64,000 nucleotides of DNA from Alphaproteobacteria bacterium. Its GTDB lineage: Bacteria > Pseudomonadota > Alphaproteobacteria > Reyranellales > Reyranellaceae. The position numbers and the translations under genes are program-made. The stretch covers positions 62,001 through 126,000 of the forward strand of contig VGCH01000001.1 of NCBI GenBank assembly GCA_016870115.1, written 5' to 3'. Each line of letters starts with the position of its first letter. Position 1 is the stretch's first letter. The notes beneath the pieces are model-generated. The model was not told the DNA's origin and searched no databases. It worked only from the letters and a program-made list of their open reading frames with translations. Positions 26,842 to 36,280 of the stretch are shown here, in pieces.

Positions 26842-28049
26842 GGGGCGCGCATCCGACGCTCGAGGTCGGCGAGGCAGGCGGCGCGGTCGGCGGTGAAGTC
26901 GCCCGCGATCCACCAGCGTTCCACCGCATCGACCAGTTCGCCGACGCGCGGGCCGGGCTTCAGCCCGAGTTTCAGAGCGTCGGCACCGCGCACCGGAAAC
27001 TCCGGCGGCGTCCAGGAGCGGGCGAGCGTCAGGGCGGCGCGCCAGTCGCCCGGCGCCTCGACGGCCAGCAGGAGGCGGTCGGCGTAGAAGCCGGCACCCA
27101 AACGATAGATGCCCTCGCGCCAGGCGCGGGGACCACCCGCGAGATCGGTCGCGGGCTCGGCGGCCACGAGAATCTCGAGCCGCAAGGCTTCCTGCGTCGA
27201 GAGCTTCAGACGCTTGCCGAGCGTCGGCGCGTCGACGCCACGATCGCGGAGCAGCGCCGCCAGCCGGCGCAGCCCATCGACGGCATCCTCGCGCGACAGC
27301 AACGCGGCGAGACGGTTCGTGGCGCCCAGTTCCGGCAACCAGTGCACAAGAACGCCGGCATCGCGCATCGCCTCGACGGCGGGCACCGGGTCGGCCGCCG
27401 CCAAGAGCCGCAACAATTCCTTCACCACGCGCTCCGCCGACAGGGCGCCCAGTGTCGCCGCATGTCGCCGGCACGCCGACAATCCTTCCACGTCCGGCGC
27501 GCCGCGCCCGAACCAGGCATGGAACCGGAAGAAGCGCAGCACGCGCAGCCGATCCTCCTCGATGCGTCGGTCCGCCTCGCCGATGAAGCGGACGCGCCCC
27601 GCCGCAAGATCGGCGCGGCCACCGAACGGGTCGTAGATCGCGCCGTCGGGATCGGCATAGAGCGCGTTGAAGGTGAAATCGCGCCGGCCGGCGTCCGCCA
27701 GCCAATCGTCGGTGAACGCGACCGTGGCGTGGCGGCCATCGGTCTCGACGTCGCGCCGCAGCGTGGTGATCTCGAACGGGATGCGGTCGATCACCGCCAT
27801 GATCGTGCCGTGGCGCAGACCGGTCGGCACGACCTTGATGCCGGCTTTCTTCAGCACAGCCATCGCGTCTTCAGGCGGGCGGTCGATGGCGAGGTCGATG
27901 TCGGCGCCGTCTCGACCCGCAAGCGCGTCGCGCACACATCCCCCTACCAAGCGCGCGCCTATTCCGGCAGCGCCAAGCGCTGACAAGAGCTGCCGCGTCG
28001 CCGGGGATCGCCAGGCCGCCGGAGGATCCAGCCGGCCGGTCGGGATCAT
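26838..28049 (-). CDS. cca: CCA tRNA nucleotidyltransferase
   Basis: 403 residues of the class II (poly(A)-polymerase-like) type. LVGGCVRDALAGRDGADIDLAID holds the GG and DxD motifs, RRDFTFNALYADPDG and DLAAGRVRFIGEADRRIEEDRLRVLRFFRFHAWFG are the flexible-loop and nucleotide-binding blocks. It adds or repairs the 3' CCA of tRNAs. No HD domain is evident. The start overlaps the DUF6111-like gene by 4 bases. Confidence 0.93.
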   Translation of the reverse strand: MIPTGRLDPPAAWRSPATRQLLSALGAAGIGARLVGGCVRDALAGRDGADIDLAIDRPPEDAMAVLKKAGIKVVPTGLRHGTIMAVIDRIPFEITTLRRDVETDGRHATVAFTDDWLADAGRRDFTFNALYADPDGAIYDPFGGRADLAAGRVRFIGEADRRIEEDRLRVLRFFRFHAWFGRGAPDVEGLSACRRHAATLGALSAERVVKELLRLLAAADPVPAVEAMRDAGVLVHWLPELGATNRLAALLSREDAVDGLRRLAALLRDRGVDAPTLGKRLKLSTQEALRLEILVAAEPATDLAGGPRAWREGIYRLGAGFYADRLLLAVEAPGDWRAALTLARSWTPPEFPVRGADALKLGLKPGPRVGELVDAVERWWIAGDFTADRAACLADLERRMRAP

Positions 28050-28279
28050 AGGCTCAGCAGGCCGCCATAGCCCTGGTCGTGGGTGAAGAAGATCACCACC
28101 TGGCCCGCGATGACGGTGAGCAACCCCGCGATGGCAAGCCAGGTGAGCGGCAAGTCCTGCCAGCGCGGCAACGTGCCGGCGAGCCGGCGCTCTTCCTTGA
28201 TGCGCACCGCCCACGCCCACAAGAAGAAGAGTGCGGCGGGCGCCAGCACCAGGCCGAACACGACGAGGACGACGCGCAT
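28046..28279 (-). CDS. DUF6111-like small membrane protein
   Basis: 77 residues with two membrane helices (~3-25 and ~46-66) joined by a short charged loop (RIKEERRLAGTLPRWQDLP). It fits the DUF6111 family of alphaproteobacteria, whose function is unknown. It sits between the NUDIX hydrolase and cca genes, overlapping the latter. Confidence 0.75.
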   Translation of the reverse strand: MRVVLVVFGLVLAPAALFFLWAWAVRIKEERRLAGTLPRWQDLPLTWLAIAGLLTVIAGQVVIFFTHDQGYGGLLSL

Positions 28280-28294
28280 GACGGCTCCGTTTCC

Positions 28295-28921
28295 CTACTC
28301 CGCCGCGGTCAGCGCGAAGTGCAGGTTCTTCAGCATACCCGCCGTGGCGCCCCAGATGTAGCGGTCCCCGAACGGCATGGCGTAGTAGCGCCGCTCGCGG
28401 CCCTGCCAGACGCGGCTGTCGATCCGGTGGTTGCGCTCGTCGAGGAAGTGACCGAGCGGCACCTCGAAGACATCGGCCACCTCGCGCGGATCGGCGCGTG
28501 TCGCGAAACCGGGCGTCACCAGCCCGACAATGGGCGTGATCTCGAAACCGGTGCCGGTGCGATAGAGGTCGACGGGCCCCAGCACATCGACGAACCGGCG
28601 TTCGAGGCCGACCTCTTCCTCAGCCTCGCGCAGGGCGGTGTCGGCGGCATCGCGATCCTCGGCCTGGCAACGGCCGCCGGGGAAGGCGATCTGGCCCGCG
28701 TGGCTCGGCATATCGTCGGTGCGCTGGGTCAGCAGCACGGTCACACCCTCGGGTCGGTGCACCAGCGGGACCAGCACCGCGGCCTGCTTGTAGCGGTCGG
28801 GCAATTCGACGAGTCCATTCAGGGAAAAGTCGCTGCCGACCGGCGGCATCGGCACTGCCAGCCCGGCCGCCAGACGTTCGCTGCGCCCTCGAACACGCCG
28901 CACGATTTCGTCAACCGTCAT
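28295..28921 (-). CDS. NUDIX hydrolase, probable CoA pyrophosphatase
   Basis: 208 residues. The NUDIX box reads GGRCQAEDRDAADTALREAEEEVGL, matching GX5EX7REUXEEXGU. The preceding LLTQRTDDMPSHAGQIAFPGG is the NudL/CoA-diphosphatase signature. It would cleave CoA or acyl-CoA to 4'-phosphopantetheine and 3',5'-ADP. An ATG 12 codons upstream (28957) is possible, but MTVDEIVRRVRGR fits homologues better. Confidence 0.88.
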   Translation of the reverse strand: MTVDEIVRRVRGRSERLAAGLAVPMPPVGSDFSLNGLVELPDRYKQAAVLVPLVHRPEGVTVLLTQRTDDMPSHAGQIAFPGGRCQAEDRDAADTALREAEEEVGLERRFVDVLGPVDLYRTGTGFEITPIVGLVTPGFATRADPREVADVFEVPLGHFLDERNHRIDSRVWQGRERRYYAMPFGDRYIWGATAGMLKNLHFALTAAE

Positions 28922-28989
28922 GCCCTTGTTCCGGCCCCAATTCTGGGCTTCCCTCAATCATTCCCATTCACGCCGACCAGGAGCATCCG

Positions 28990-30000
28990 TTGGCCCCCGA
29001 TACCCAGACCACGCCGACCGACGCCGCCGCCGCTCTCGCCGATATCGAACGGCTGGGCGGACAGTTGCGCGACGCGCGCCAGTCCATCGGGCGGGTCATT
29101 TATGGCCAGCAACAGGTGATCGATCAAACCCTCGTTGCGTTGCTCTCGGGCGGCCATCTGCTGCTGATCGGCGTCCCCGGCCTCGCCAAGACCAAGCTGG
29201 TCGAGACGCTGGGCACGGTGCTTGGCCTCGACGCCAAGCGCATCCAGTTCACGCCCGACCTGATGCCCGCCGACATTCTCGGCTCGGAGGTGCTGGAAGA
29301 GGGCGACAGCGGTCGCCGCGCCTTCCGCTTCCTGCAGGGCCCGGTGTTCGCCCAGCTTCTGATGGCCGACGAGATCAATCGCGCCAGCCCCCGCACCCAG
29401 TCGGCGCTCTTGCAGTCGATGCAGGAAAAGCACGTGACCGTGGCCGGCAAGCGCTACGACCTGCCCGCGCCGTTCCATGTACTGGCAACCCAGAACCCGT
29501 TGGAACAGGAGGGCACCTATCCGCTGCCCGAAGCGCAGCTCGACCGGTTCCTGCTGCAGGTTGAGGTCGGCTATCCCGACGAAGCGGCGGAACGGCAGAT
29601 GATGATCGCGACCACCAGCGCCGACGCCCAGCAAGCGACGCAGGCGCTGTCGCCGGCCGACCTGATGGCCGCGCAAGCCTTGGTGCGGCGCCTGCCGATC
29701 GGCCAGAGCGTGGTCGATGCGATCCTGAAACTGGTGCGCGCCGGTCGACCCGAATCGACCGATCTCGATCTCGTGCGCGACCGCGTGGCCTGGGGACCAG
29801 GCCCGCGTGCGAGCCAGGCCTTCATGCTGGCCTGTCGCGCGCGCGCCATCATCCAGGGCCGCCTCGCGCCGTCGGTCGACGATGTCGTGGCGCTGGCTGG
29901 CCCGATCCTGCGGCATCGCATGGCCGTGAACTTCGCGGCGCGCGCCGAGGGCGTGACGGTTGACACCGTGATCGCCCGTCTCTGCGAACGGCTGGCCTGA
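28990..30000 (+). CDS. MoxR family AAA+ ATPase
   Basis: 336 residues. Walker A is GVPGLAKTKLVETLG, Walker B is LLMADEINRASPRTQSALLQSMQE, and the sensor block is LATQNPLEQEGTYPLPEAQLDRFL. MoxR proteins act as chaperone-like ATPases on metal- or VWA-containing partners. The TTG start is preceded by AGGAG. It heads a four-gene operon with a DUF58 protein and two large membrane proteins that carry VWA-like segments. Confidence 0.93.
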   Translation: MAPDTQTTPTDAAAALADIERLGGQLRDARQSIGRVIYGQQQVIDQTLVALLSGGHLLLIGVPGLAKTKLVETLGTVLGLDAKRIQFTPDLMPADILGSEVLEEGDSGRRAFRFLQGPVFAQLLMADEINRASPRTQSALLQSMQEKHVTVAGKRYDLPAPFHVLATQNPLEQEGTYPLPEAQLDRFLLQVEVGYPDEAAERQMMIATTSADAQQATQALSPADLMAAQALVRRLPIGQSVVDAILKLVRAGRPESTDLDLVRDRVAWGPGPRASQAFMLACRARAIIQGRLAPSVDDVVALAGPILRHRMAVNFAARAEGVTVDTVIARLCERLA

Positions 30001-30014
30001 ACGGCCGGTCGGTC

Positions 30015-30908
30015 GTGGCCCTATCCACCCTCCAGCGCTCGATCGAGCTCGCGGGCACGCTGCCGGCGTTGCTGGTCGCGGCCGATCGCGTGGCAGCGAC
30101 GGTGATCCAGGGCGTGCATGGACGACGCCGCGTGGGACAGGGCGATGCCTTCTGGCAGTTCCGGCCGTACCGCTCCGGCGACAGTCTGGGGCGCGTCGAT
30201 TGGCGGCGCAGCGCGCGCAGCACGCGCGATCTGTTCGTGCGCGAGACCGAGTGGGAAGCCGCCGCCAGCGTCTGGCTGTGGCGCGACGCGTCGGCGTCAA
30301 TGGATTACGCCTCGCTCAAGGGCATCGACACCAAGGCCGAGCGCGCAGAGCTCTTGACGCTGGCACTCGCGAGCCTGCTCACCGATGCGGGCGAGCGCGT
30401 GGCGGCGCTGGGGTCGGGCGCGCGACCGATCACCGGGCGGATCGCGGTGCGACGCCTCGCCGAGCATTTCGCCGACGAACGACGTGTCACCAAGACACCC
30501 CCCAGCCTGCCTCCCACGGTGCCGCTCTCGACCCACGCGACAGTCGTGCTGGTGTCCGATTGGCTTGATCCTCTGCCGGGCATCGAGGCGATGGTGCGCC
30601 ACTATGTCGGGATGGGCGTGCGCGGCCACATCGTGCAGGTGCTGGATCCCGCCGAAGAGGATCTGCCCTTCGCGGGCCACGTGAAGTTCGAGGGGCTGGA
30701 AACCGAAGGCCAGCACACGATCCGTCGTGTCGAGGCGGTGCGCGGTGCCTATGGCGCGAAGCTCGCCGCGCAGCGCGACGGGCTGCAGCGCATCGCGCGA
30801 CCGGCCGGCTGGACGGTCCACCTGCATCGCACCGACAAGCCGCCGCAGACGGCGCTGCTCGCGCTCTATCTCGCGATGGCCGACCTCGCGCGGGTGAACG
30901 CGGCATGA
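30015..30908 (+). CDS. DUF58 domain protein
   Basis: 297 residues, soluble. GRRRVGQGDAFWQFRPYRSGDSLGRVDWRRSARS is the DUF58 signature, followed by a degenerate VWA-like part (VWLWRDASASMDYAS). DUF58 proteins are standard partners of MoxR ATPases. The start is GTG, 14 bases after the MoxR stop. Confidence 0.9.
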   Translation: MALSTLQRSIELAGTLPALLVAADRVAATVIQGVHGRRRVGQGDAFWQFRPYRSGDSLGRVDWRRSARSTRDLFVRETEWEAAASVWLWRDASASMDYASLKGIDTKAERAELLTLALASLLTDAGERVAALGSGARPITGRIAVRRLAEHFADERRVTKTPPSLPPTVPLSTHATVVLVSDWLDPLPGIEAMVRHYVGMGVRGHIVQVLDPAEEDLPFAGHVKFEGLETEGQHTIRRVEAVRGAYGAKLAAQRDGLQRIARPAGWTVHLHRTDKPPQTALLALYLAMADLARVNAA

Positions 30909-30915
30909 GGCGGCG

Positions 30916-33675
30916 ATGCTGAGCCTCGGCGCTTTCGCGTTTGCGGCACCCGCCATGCTGGGGCTGCTGATCGCGCTGCCCGCGATCTACTGGCTGTTGC
31001 GGCTGATCCCGCCATTGCCGCGTCTCGTGCGCTTCCCCGCGATTCGGCTGCTCATTGGTCTCGAACCGCCCGAACAGACGCCGATGAAGATGCCGTGGTG
31101 GCTTCTGCTGCTGCGGCTTCTGCTGGCGGCCGCGCTGATCCTGGCCGTCGCCCGCCCCTTGCTCAATCCGCAGGCCGATCTGCCGGGACGCGGGCCGCTC
31201 GTGCTGGTGATCGACGATGGCTGGTCGTCGGCGCCGGGCTGGCCGACAAGACTCGCGCACGCCGAACGCCTGATCCAGCGCGCCGAGCGCGCGGGTCGGC
31301 CGGTGGTGCTGCTCGGCACCGCGCCGGTCGCCCTCGATGCCGCCACGCCGCGGCGCGGGGCGCTGCGCCCCGACGAAGCCCGCACCGTTCTGCGCGCGCT
31401 GCGGCCCAAGCCCTGGCCAACCGATCGGGTGCAGGCGCTGGCTGAACTCGACCAGCTCGGCCTCGATGCCGCCGCGCATGTCGTATGGCTGAGCGATGGG
31501 CTGGCCGATGAAGGCGCGGAACGCTTCGCCGCGCGGCTGCGCCGCTTCGACAGCCTGCAGGTCGTCCTGCCCGATGCCGGGCAGGCGCCGCTTCTGCTGC
31601 TGCCGCCGCTCGCAGAAGGGCGCGATCTCAAGGTGAAGGCGCAGCGCGCCGAGGCGAGCGGCCCGCGTCGCGCCGCGGTGCAGGCGGTCGACGATCAGGG
31701 CCGCATCGTCGCGCGGCTCGAGATCGACTTCGCCGCCACCGCCACCGAAGGCGAGGGAACGCTGGTGGCGCCGGCCGAGTTGCGCAATCGCATGTCGCGA
31801 CTCGACATCGAGACGCAGGGCGGCGCCGGCAGCGCGATCCTGCTCGATGAGCGCCACCGCCGCCGGCCTGTCGCCGTGCTGGGCGAGCGCGCGGCGGCGG
31901 CCGGTCAGCCGTTCCTGCAAGAGGTCTACTATCTCGAGCGCGCGCTCGATCCCTATGTGAGCCTCACCATCGGCGATCGCGAGACAGTGCTGGGCCGCTC
32001 GACAGCGGTGCTGCTGATCCCCGATGGTGCCGCGCCCTCGCCCGCCGACCGCAACGAGATCGCGGCCTGGATCGAGCGCGGCGGCATTGCCGTGCGCTTC
32101 GCGGGTCCGCGTCTTGCAGCCGGCGAGGATACGCTGGTGCCGACCCGCCTGCGGCTCGGCGATCGCGCGCTGGGCGGCGTCATGAGCTGGGGCCAGCCGA
32201 GCGTGTTGGCCGAGTTCCCGGCCAACAGTCCGTTCCTGGGCATCGCCATTCCGAAGGATGTGCGCGTGCTGCAACAGGTGCTGGCCGAGCCGACGCCGGA
32301 TCTCGCCGACACGACCTGGGCGCGCTTGGCCGACGGCACGCCGCTGGTCACCGCCGAAAAGCGCGGGCAAGGCTACCTCGTGCTGATCCACACCACGGCC
32401 AACACCAACTGGAGCAATCTCGCGCTGTCGGGTCTGTTCGTGAACATGCTCCAGCGCATGGTGGCGCTGTCGCGCGGCGTGGCGGGCGATGGCGTTAACA
32501 AGGCGCTGAAGCCGTGGCGCACGCTTGACGGCTTCGGCCGCCTCGGACCGCCGCCCGCCGGCGCGCAAGCGCTGCCGGTCGATGCCGCCGAGACCTTCAA
32601 GCCGCGGCCCGCGACGCCGCCCGGCCTCTATGGCGACGAGAACGCCCAGGTCGCCTTCAATGTCGGCGGCCGCGTACCAACGCTCCGGCCGTTGGTCCTG
32701 CCAGCGGGCGTCGCGACGGATCGGCTGTCCGAGCAGGGCGAGACCGACCTCACGCGCTGGTTCCTGCTGGCCGCGCTCCTCTTGCTGCTGGCCGACCTTC
32801 TGATCTCGCTCTGGCTGCGTGGATTGCTGTGGCGCGCGCTGCGGCCGGCCGGTGCCACGGCGCTGGTCGCGTTCGCGATCCTGTCGCTTCCGTCCGGCGC
32901 CGAGGCCCAGGCGCCCGCCGCACCGGCCCCGCAACAGCGCCCAGGCCCACCGCCCCTCACCGATGAAGAGGCGCTGCGCGGCTCGCTCGACATCCGGCTC
33001 GCCTACATCGCCACTGGCGACAGCGAGGTCGACCAACTCAGCAAGGCGGGCCTCGAAGGGCTGAGCGAGATCCTGCGCAACCGCACCTCGGTCGAGCCCT
33101 CCGAGCCGGTGGCACTCGACCTGGAGCGCGACGAGCCGCGTCTTTATCCGCTGATCTACTGGCCGGTGACCTCGGTGCAGCCGGCGCTGTCGCCGCGCGC
33201 GGCGGCCGCGCTCGATCGCCATCTGCGCACCGGCGGCATCGTCTTCATCGACACCCGCGACCAGCATTTCGCCTTCGACCGGCGACCCGGCGGCAACGCC
33301 GACCTCAAGCGCCTGCTGTCGGGCATCGAGACGCCGCCGCTGGTCCAGATGCCGAGCGACCACGTGCTCTCCAAGGCGTTCTATCTCTTGTCCGACATGC
33401 CGGGCCGGTGGCTGGGCGGCAAACTCTGGATCGAGGCGGGCGGCGGGCGCGTGAATGACGGCGTCACCACGCTCGTCATCGGCGCCAACGATTTCGCCGG
33501 CGCCTGGGCGGTCGACAGTCGCGGCCGCGGCCAGCTGCCGGTCTCGCCGGGCGGCGAGACGCAGCGCGAGATGTCCTACCGCTTCGGCGTGAACCTCGTG
33601 ATGCACGCGCTCACCGGCAACTACAAAGACGATCAGGTTCATATCCAGGACATCATGCAGAGGCTGCGCCGATGA
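30916..33675 (+). CDS. BatA/DUF4159 double-domain membrane protein
   Basis: 919 residues. The N-terminal BatA-type region has two membrane helices (~10-30 and ~56-75). A VWA-like segment follows in which the MIDAS is degraded (VIDDGWSSAPG). There is a membrane pair near 615-665, and the C-terminal DUF4159 domain (~690-915) contains RLAYIATGD, YPLIYWPVTS and GGIVFIDTRDQ. It overlaps the next gene by 4 bases. Probably part of an envelope-biogenesis complex driven by MoxR. Confidence 0.88.
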   Translation: MLSLGAFAFAAPAMLGLLIALPAIYWLLRLIPPLPRLVRFPAIRLLIGLEPPEQTPMKMPWWLLLLRLLLAAALILAVARPLLNPQADLPGRGPLVLVIDDGWSSAPGWPTRLAHAERLIQRAERAGRPVVLLGTAPVALDAATPRRGALRPDEARTVLRALRPKPWPTDRVQALAELDQLGLDAAAHVVWLSDGLADEGAERFAARLRRFDSLQVVLPDAGQAPLLLLPPLAEGRDLKVKAQRAEASGPRRAAVQAVDDQGRIVARLEIDFAATATEGEGTLVAPAELRNRMSRLDIETQGGAGSAILLDERHRRRPVAVLGERAAAAGQPFLQEVYYLERALDPYVSLTIGDRETVLGRSTAVLLIPDGAAPSPADRNEIAAWIERGGIAVRFAGPRLAAGEDTLVPTRLRLGDRALGGVMSWGQPSVLAEFPANSPFLGIAIPKDVRVLQQVLAEPTPDLADTTWARLADGTPLVTAEKRGQGYLVLIHTTANTNWSNLALSGLFVNMLQRMVALSRGVAGDGVNKALKPWRTLDGFGRLGPPPAGAQALPVDAAETFKPRPATPPGLYGDENAQVAFNVGGRVPTLRPLVLPAGVATDRLSEQGETDLTRWFLLAALLLLLADLLISLWLRGLLWRALRPAGATALVAFAILSLPSGAEAQAPAAPAPQQRPGPPPLTDEEALRGSLDIRLAYIATGDSEVDQLSKAGLEGLSEILRNRTSVEPSEPVALDLERDEPRLYPLIYWPVTSVQPALSPRAAAALDRHLRTGGIVFIDTRDQHFAFDRRPGGNADLKRLLSGIETPPLVQMPSDHVLSKAFYLLSDMPGRWLGGKLWIEAGGGRVNDGVTTLVIGANDFAGAWAVDSRGRGQLPVSPGGETQREMSYRFGVNLVMHALTGNYKDDQVHIQDIMQRLRR

Positions 33676-35756
33676 CCCCGACCAGCGCGGTCTCGATCGC
33701 CCTCGATCCTCTGCTGCCCTGGCCGGTGCTGGCGGTACTGGGCGCGATCGGGCTCGTGCTGGTGATGCTCGGCCTGCGCGCCGGCGCGCGCGGGCTGGCG
33801 CTGCGCCTCGGCGCGCTCGCGACACTGCTGGCGGCGCTCGTCAATCCGGCGCTGGTCGAGGAGCAACGCAAGCCGATCGCCGACGTGGCGCTGATCGTGA
33901 TCGACGACAGCGACTCCATGGCGATCGGCGAGCGTCGCGCCCAGGTGGCGGCGGCGCGCGAGGCGCTGAAGCGCAAGCTGGGGCAGCTGGAGGGTCTGGA
34001 AATCCGCGAAGCCGTGCTGCCGCCGGCGCGCATCCAGCTCGGCAGCGAACGGCCCGGCGGGACGCGCCTGATCGACACCATGCGCTCCGCCCTGGTCGAC
34101 GTGCCGCCGGAACGTCTGGCCGCGGTGATCCTCCTGAGCGATGGCCAAGTCCACGACGTGCCGCCGCAGCTGCCGCCCGAGCTGGGCGCGGCGCCGCTGC
34201 ACGCGCTGATCGCCGGCCGCCGCAACGAGCGCGACCGGCTGGTCGTGATCGAGCAGGCGCCGCGCTTCGGGGTGGTGGGGCGCGTCGTCACCGCGAAGTT
34301 CCGGATCGAGGATCCGGCCGGCGGCACCGCGCCGGTCTCGATATCGGTGGGCGGCGAGGTGATCCGGCGCATGGCCGTGCCGGTCGGCCGCTCGGTCGAA
34401 ATCCCGATCACCGTCGGCAATCCCGGCGCCAACGTGGTCGAGGTCGAGGTCGGCCCCGGACCGAGCGAGCTCACGCTCGACAACAACCGCGCTCTCTTCT
34501 CGATCAACGGCGTGCGCGACCGGCTGCGCGTGCTTCTCGTCTCCGGCGAGCCCTATCAGGGCGAACGGGCGTGGCGGAACCTGCTGAAGAGCGATCCCGC
34601 CGTCGACCTGATCCACTTCACCATCCTGCGCACCCCGCAGAAGGACGATTTCACGCCGGTGCGCGAGCTGTCGCTGATCGTCTTCCCGATGAAGGAGCTG
34701 TTCGAGCAGAAGCTGAAGGAGTTCGACCTCATCATCTTCGACCGCTACGAGACGGGAAACCTGATCACCCGCGAGTATTTCCGCAACATCGCCGAGTATG
34801 TGCGGACCGGCGGCGCGCTGCTGGTCTCGGTGGGGCCGGTCTTCGCGACGCAGCGCTCGCTCTACCGCACACCGCTTGGCGCCGTGCTGCCGGCCGCGCC
34901 CTCGGGCGACGTGCTGGAGGTCGGCTTCCGACCCAAGGTCACCGAAGTCGGCCAGCGCCATCCCGTGTCGGCCGGCCTGCCGCAGGCGGGCGACCCCGGC
35001 AAGGATCCGGAATGGGGCCGTTGGTTCCGCCTCATCACCTCGCGCACCGAGCGCGGCCACGCCGTACTGTCGGGCGCCGAGGATCGGCCGCTGGTCGTGC
35101 TCGATCGCGTGGGCGAGGGCCGCGTCGCCCAGCTGATGTCCGATCACCTGTGGCTGTGGAACCGCGGCATCGATGGCGGCGGCCCGCAGCCCGAGCTGGT
35201 GCGACGCGTGGCGCATTGGCTGATGAAGGAACCCGACCTCGAGGAAGAGGCGTTGCGCGCCACCGCGACCGGCGGGCGGATCGAGGTGCTGCGCCGCACG
35301 CTCGCCACCGGCTTCCCGCCCATCACCATGACCGAACCGGGCGGCGCCACCCGCTCGCTGGTGCCGCGCGAGATCGCGCCGGGTCGCGGCCTCGCCGTGG
35401 TCGATGTCGACAAGCCCGGCCTCTACCGCTTCGGCGACGGCACGCTGCAGACCGTGGCCGCTGTCGGCAATCCCGACCCGCTTGAATTCTCCGACGTGCG
35501 CGCGACCGACCAGCGCCTGAAGCCGCTCGTTGAGGCGGCCGGCGGCGGCCTCCTGTGGCTGGCCGACCAGGCCGAACCCGACGTGCGCGCCGTGCGCGCC
35601 GGACGCGCCGCCGCCGGGTCCGACTGGGTGGGCGTGCGGCGCAACGAGGGCTACTCCGTCGCCGGCATCAACCAGCTGCCGCTGCTGCCCGGCCTCCTGG
35701 TGGCGCTCGCCTTCCTGTTCGCGCTGGGCGCCGCCTGGTGGCGCGAGGGACGATAG
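33672..35756 (+). CDS. Large membrane protein with VWA segment and amidotransferase-like domain
   Basis: 694 residues. Two membrane helices at the N-terminus, then a VWA-type stretch with an intact-looking MIDAS (DDSDSMAIG) and LLSDGQVHD. The middle (RVLLVSGEPYQGERAWRNLL, IFDRYETGNLITREYFRNIAEYVRTGGALLVSVGP) resembles a class I glutamine-amidotransferase-like fold without a catalytic Cys. A single C-terminal helix closes it. It ends the MoxR operon. Confidence 0.85.
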   Translation: MTPTSAVSIALDPLLPWPVLAVLGAIGLVLVMLGLRAGARGLALRLGALATLLAALVNPALVEEQRKPIADVALIVIDDSDSMAIGERRAQVAAAREALKRKLGQLEGLEIREAVLPPARIQLGSERPGGTRLIDTMRSALVDVPPERLAAVILLSDGQVHDVPPQLPPELGAAPLHALIAGRRNERDRLVVIEQAPRFGVVGRVVTAKFRIEDPAGGTAPVSISVGGEVIRRMAVPVGRSVEIPITVGNPGANVVEVEVGPGPSELTLDNNRALFSINGVRDRLRVLLVSGEPYQGERAWRNLLKSDPAVDLIHFTILRTPQKDDFTPVRELSLIVFPMKELFEQKLKEFDLIIFDRYETGNLITREYFRNIAEYVRTGGALLVSVGPVFATQRSLYRTPLGAVLPAAPSGDVLEVGFRPKVTEVGQRHPVSAGLPQAGDPGKDPEWGRWFRLITSRTERGHAVLSGAEDRPLVVLDRVGEGRVAQLMSDHLWLWNRGIDGGGPQPELVRRVAHWLMKEPDLEEEALRATATGGRIEVLRRTLATGFPPITMTEPGGATRSLVPREIAPGRGLAVVDVDKPGLYRFGDGTLQTVAAVGNPDPLEFSDVRATDQRLKPLVEAAGGGLLWLADQAEPDVRAVRAGRAAAGSDWVGVRRNEGYSVAGINQLPLLPGLLVALAFLFALGAAWWREGR

Positions 35757-36280
35757 GCTTCTTTCCGCTCGGACGAGCCCGGCGCGCGGACTGTTGAAAC
35801 TGTCGAGTTTGTCGAGAGTGTCGAGGGCACGCGCCAATGCCGATGGCATCGGTCTTTTGGCGCCCAAACTGTCGCCGATTCCCTTGAAATTGAGTGCCTT
35901 CTCTCTGTCGATTGGCGCGCACGCGACACTGGCCGCCCCAAGCGGGGCGTGGTTCGGCAACGACGCGCGAAGGAAGGCCGGAAGAAGCATGAGCGGGAAT
36001 ACGGGACGATCATAGGATTATGTCAACCTGCCCTGCTTGTGAGCCCAACACCGGCGCCGGGGCGCGGCCTCACGGCGGTCGATGGCAACACAGCGGGCCC
36101 GATGGGATTCTCCTGCATGACAGCGACAGGACCGCGCCCTACCCTCCACGGCGGGAGATCTTGATGCCGCCTGCAACCGCTCTTGCCGCTGACGATCGAA
36201 CGAAACCGGCGCCGACCCGTTCGCGCGCCTTCAGTGCATGCAGCAGCAGGACGGCATTGGTGCCCAACGCGGCGGGCTTG
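35757..36280. other. Intergenic stretch with three TGTCGAG repeats, no convincing gene
   Basis: About 520 bases between the MoxR operon and a lipoprotein gene. Open frames here have no family resemblance and look like chance. TGTCGAG occurs three times within 35799-35827, spaced 9-10 bases. A ribosome-site-like GGGAG at 36153 precedes an ATG at 36164, which is the alternative start of the lipoprotein gene. Confidence 0.5.

Noticed and set aside
30487-33825. A 1,112-residue open frame on the minus strand
   Set aside because: It lies opposite the DUF4159 membrane protein, has low-complexity Arg/Gln/Ala-rich sequence and no recognisable domain. It is a by-product of GC-rich codons.
33639-35990. 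A 783-residue open frame on the minus strand
   Set aside because: Antisense shadow of the VWA-containing membrane protein, with no domain of its own.
36164-36280. N-terminal extension of the lipoprotein gene starting at a better ribosome site
   Set aside because: It would place 39 residues ahead of a classical lipid signal, and its codon use is unlike the gene body; the start at 36281 is preferred.
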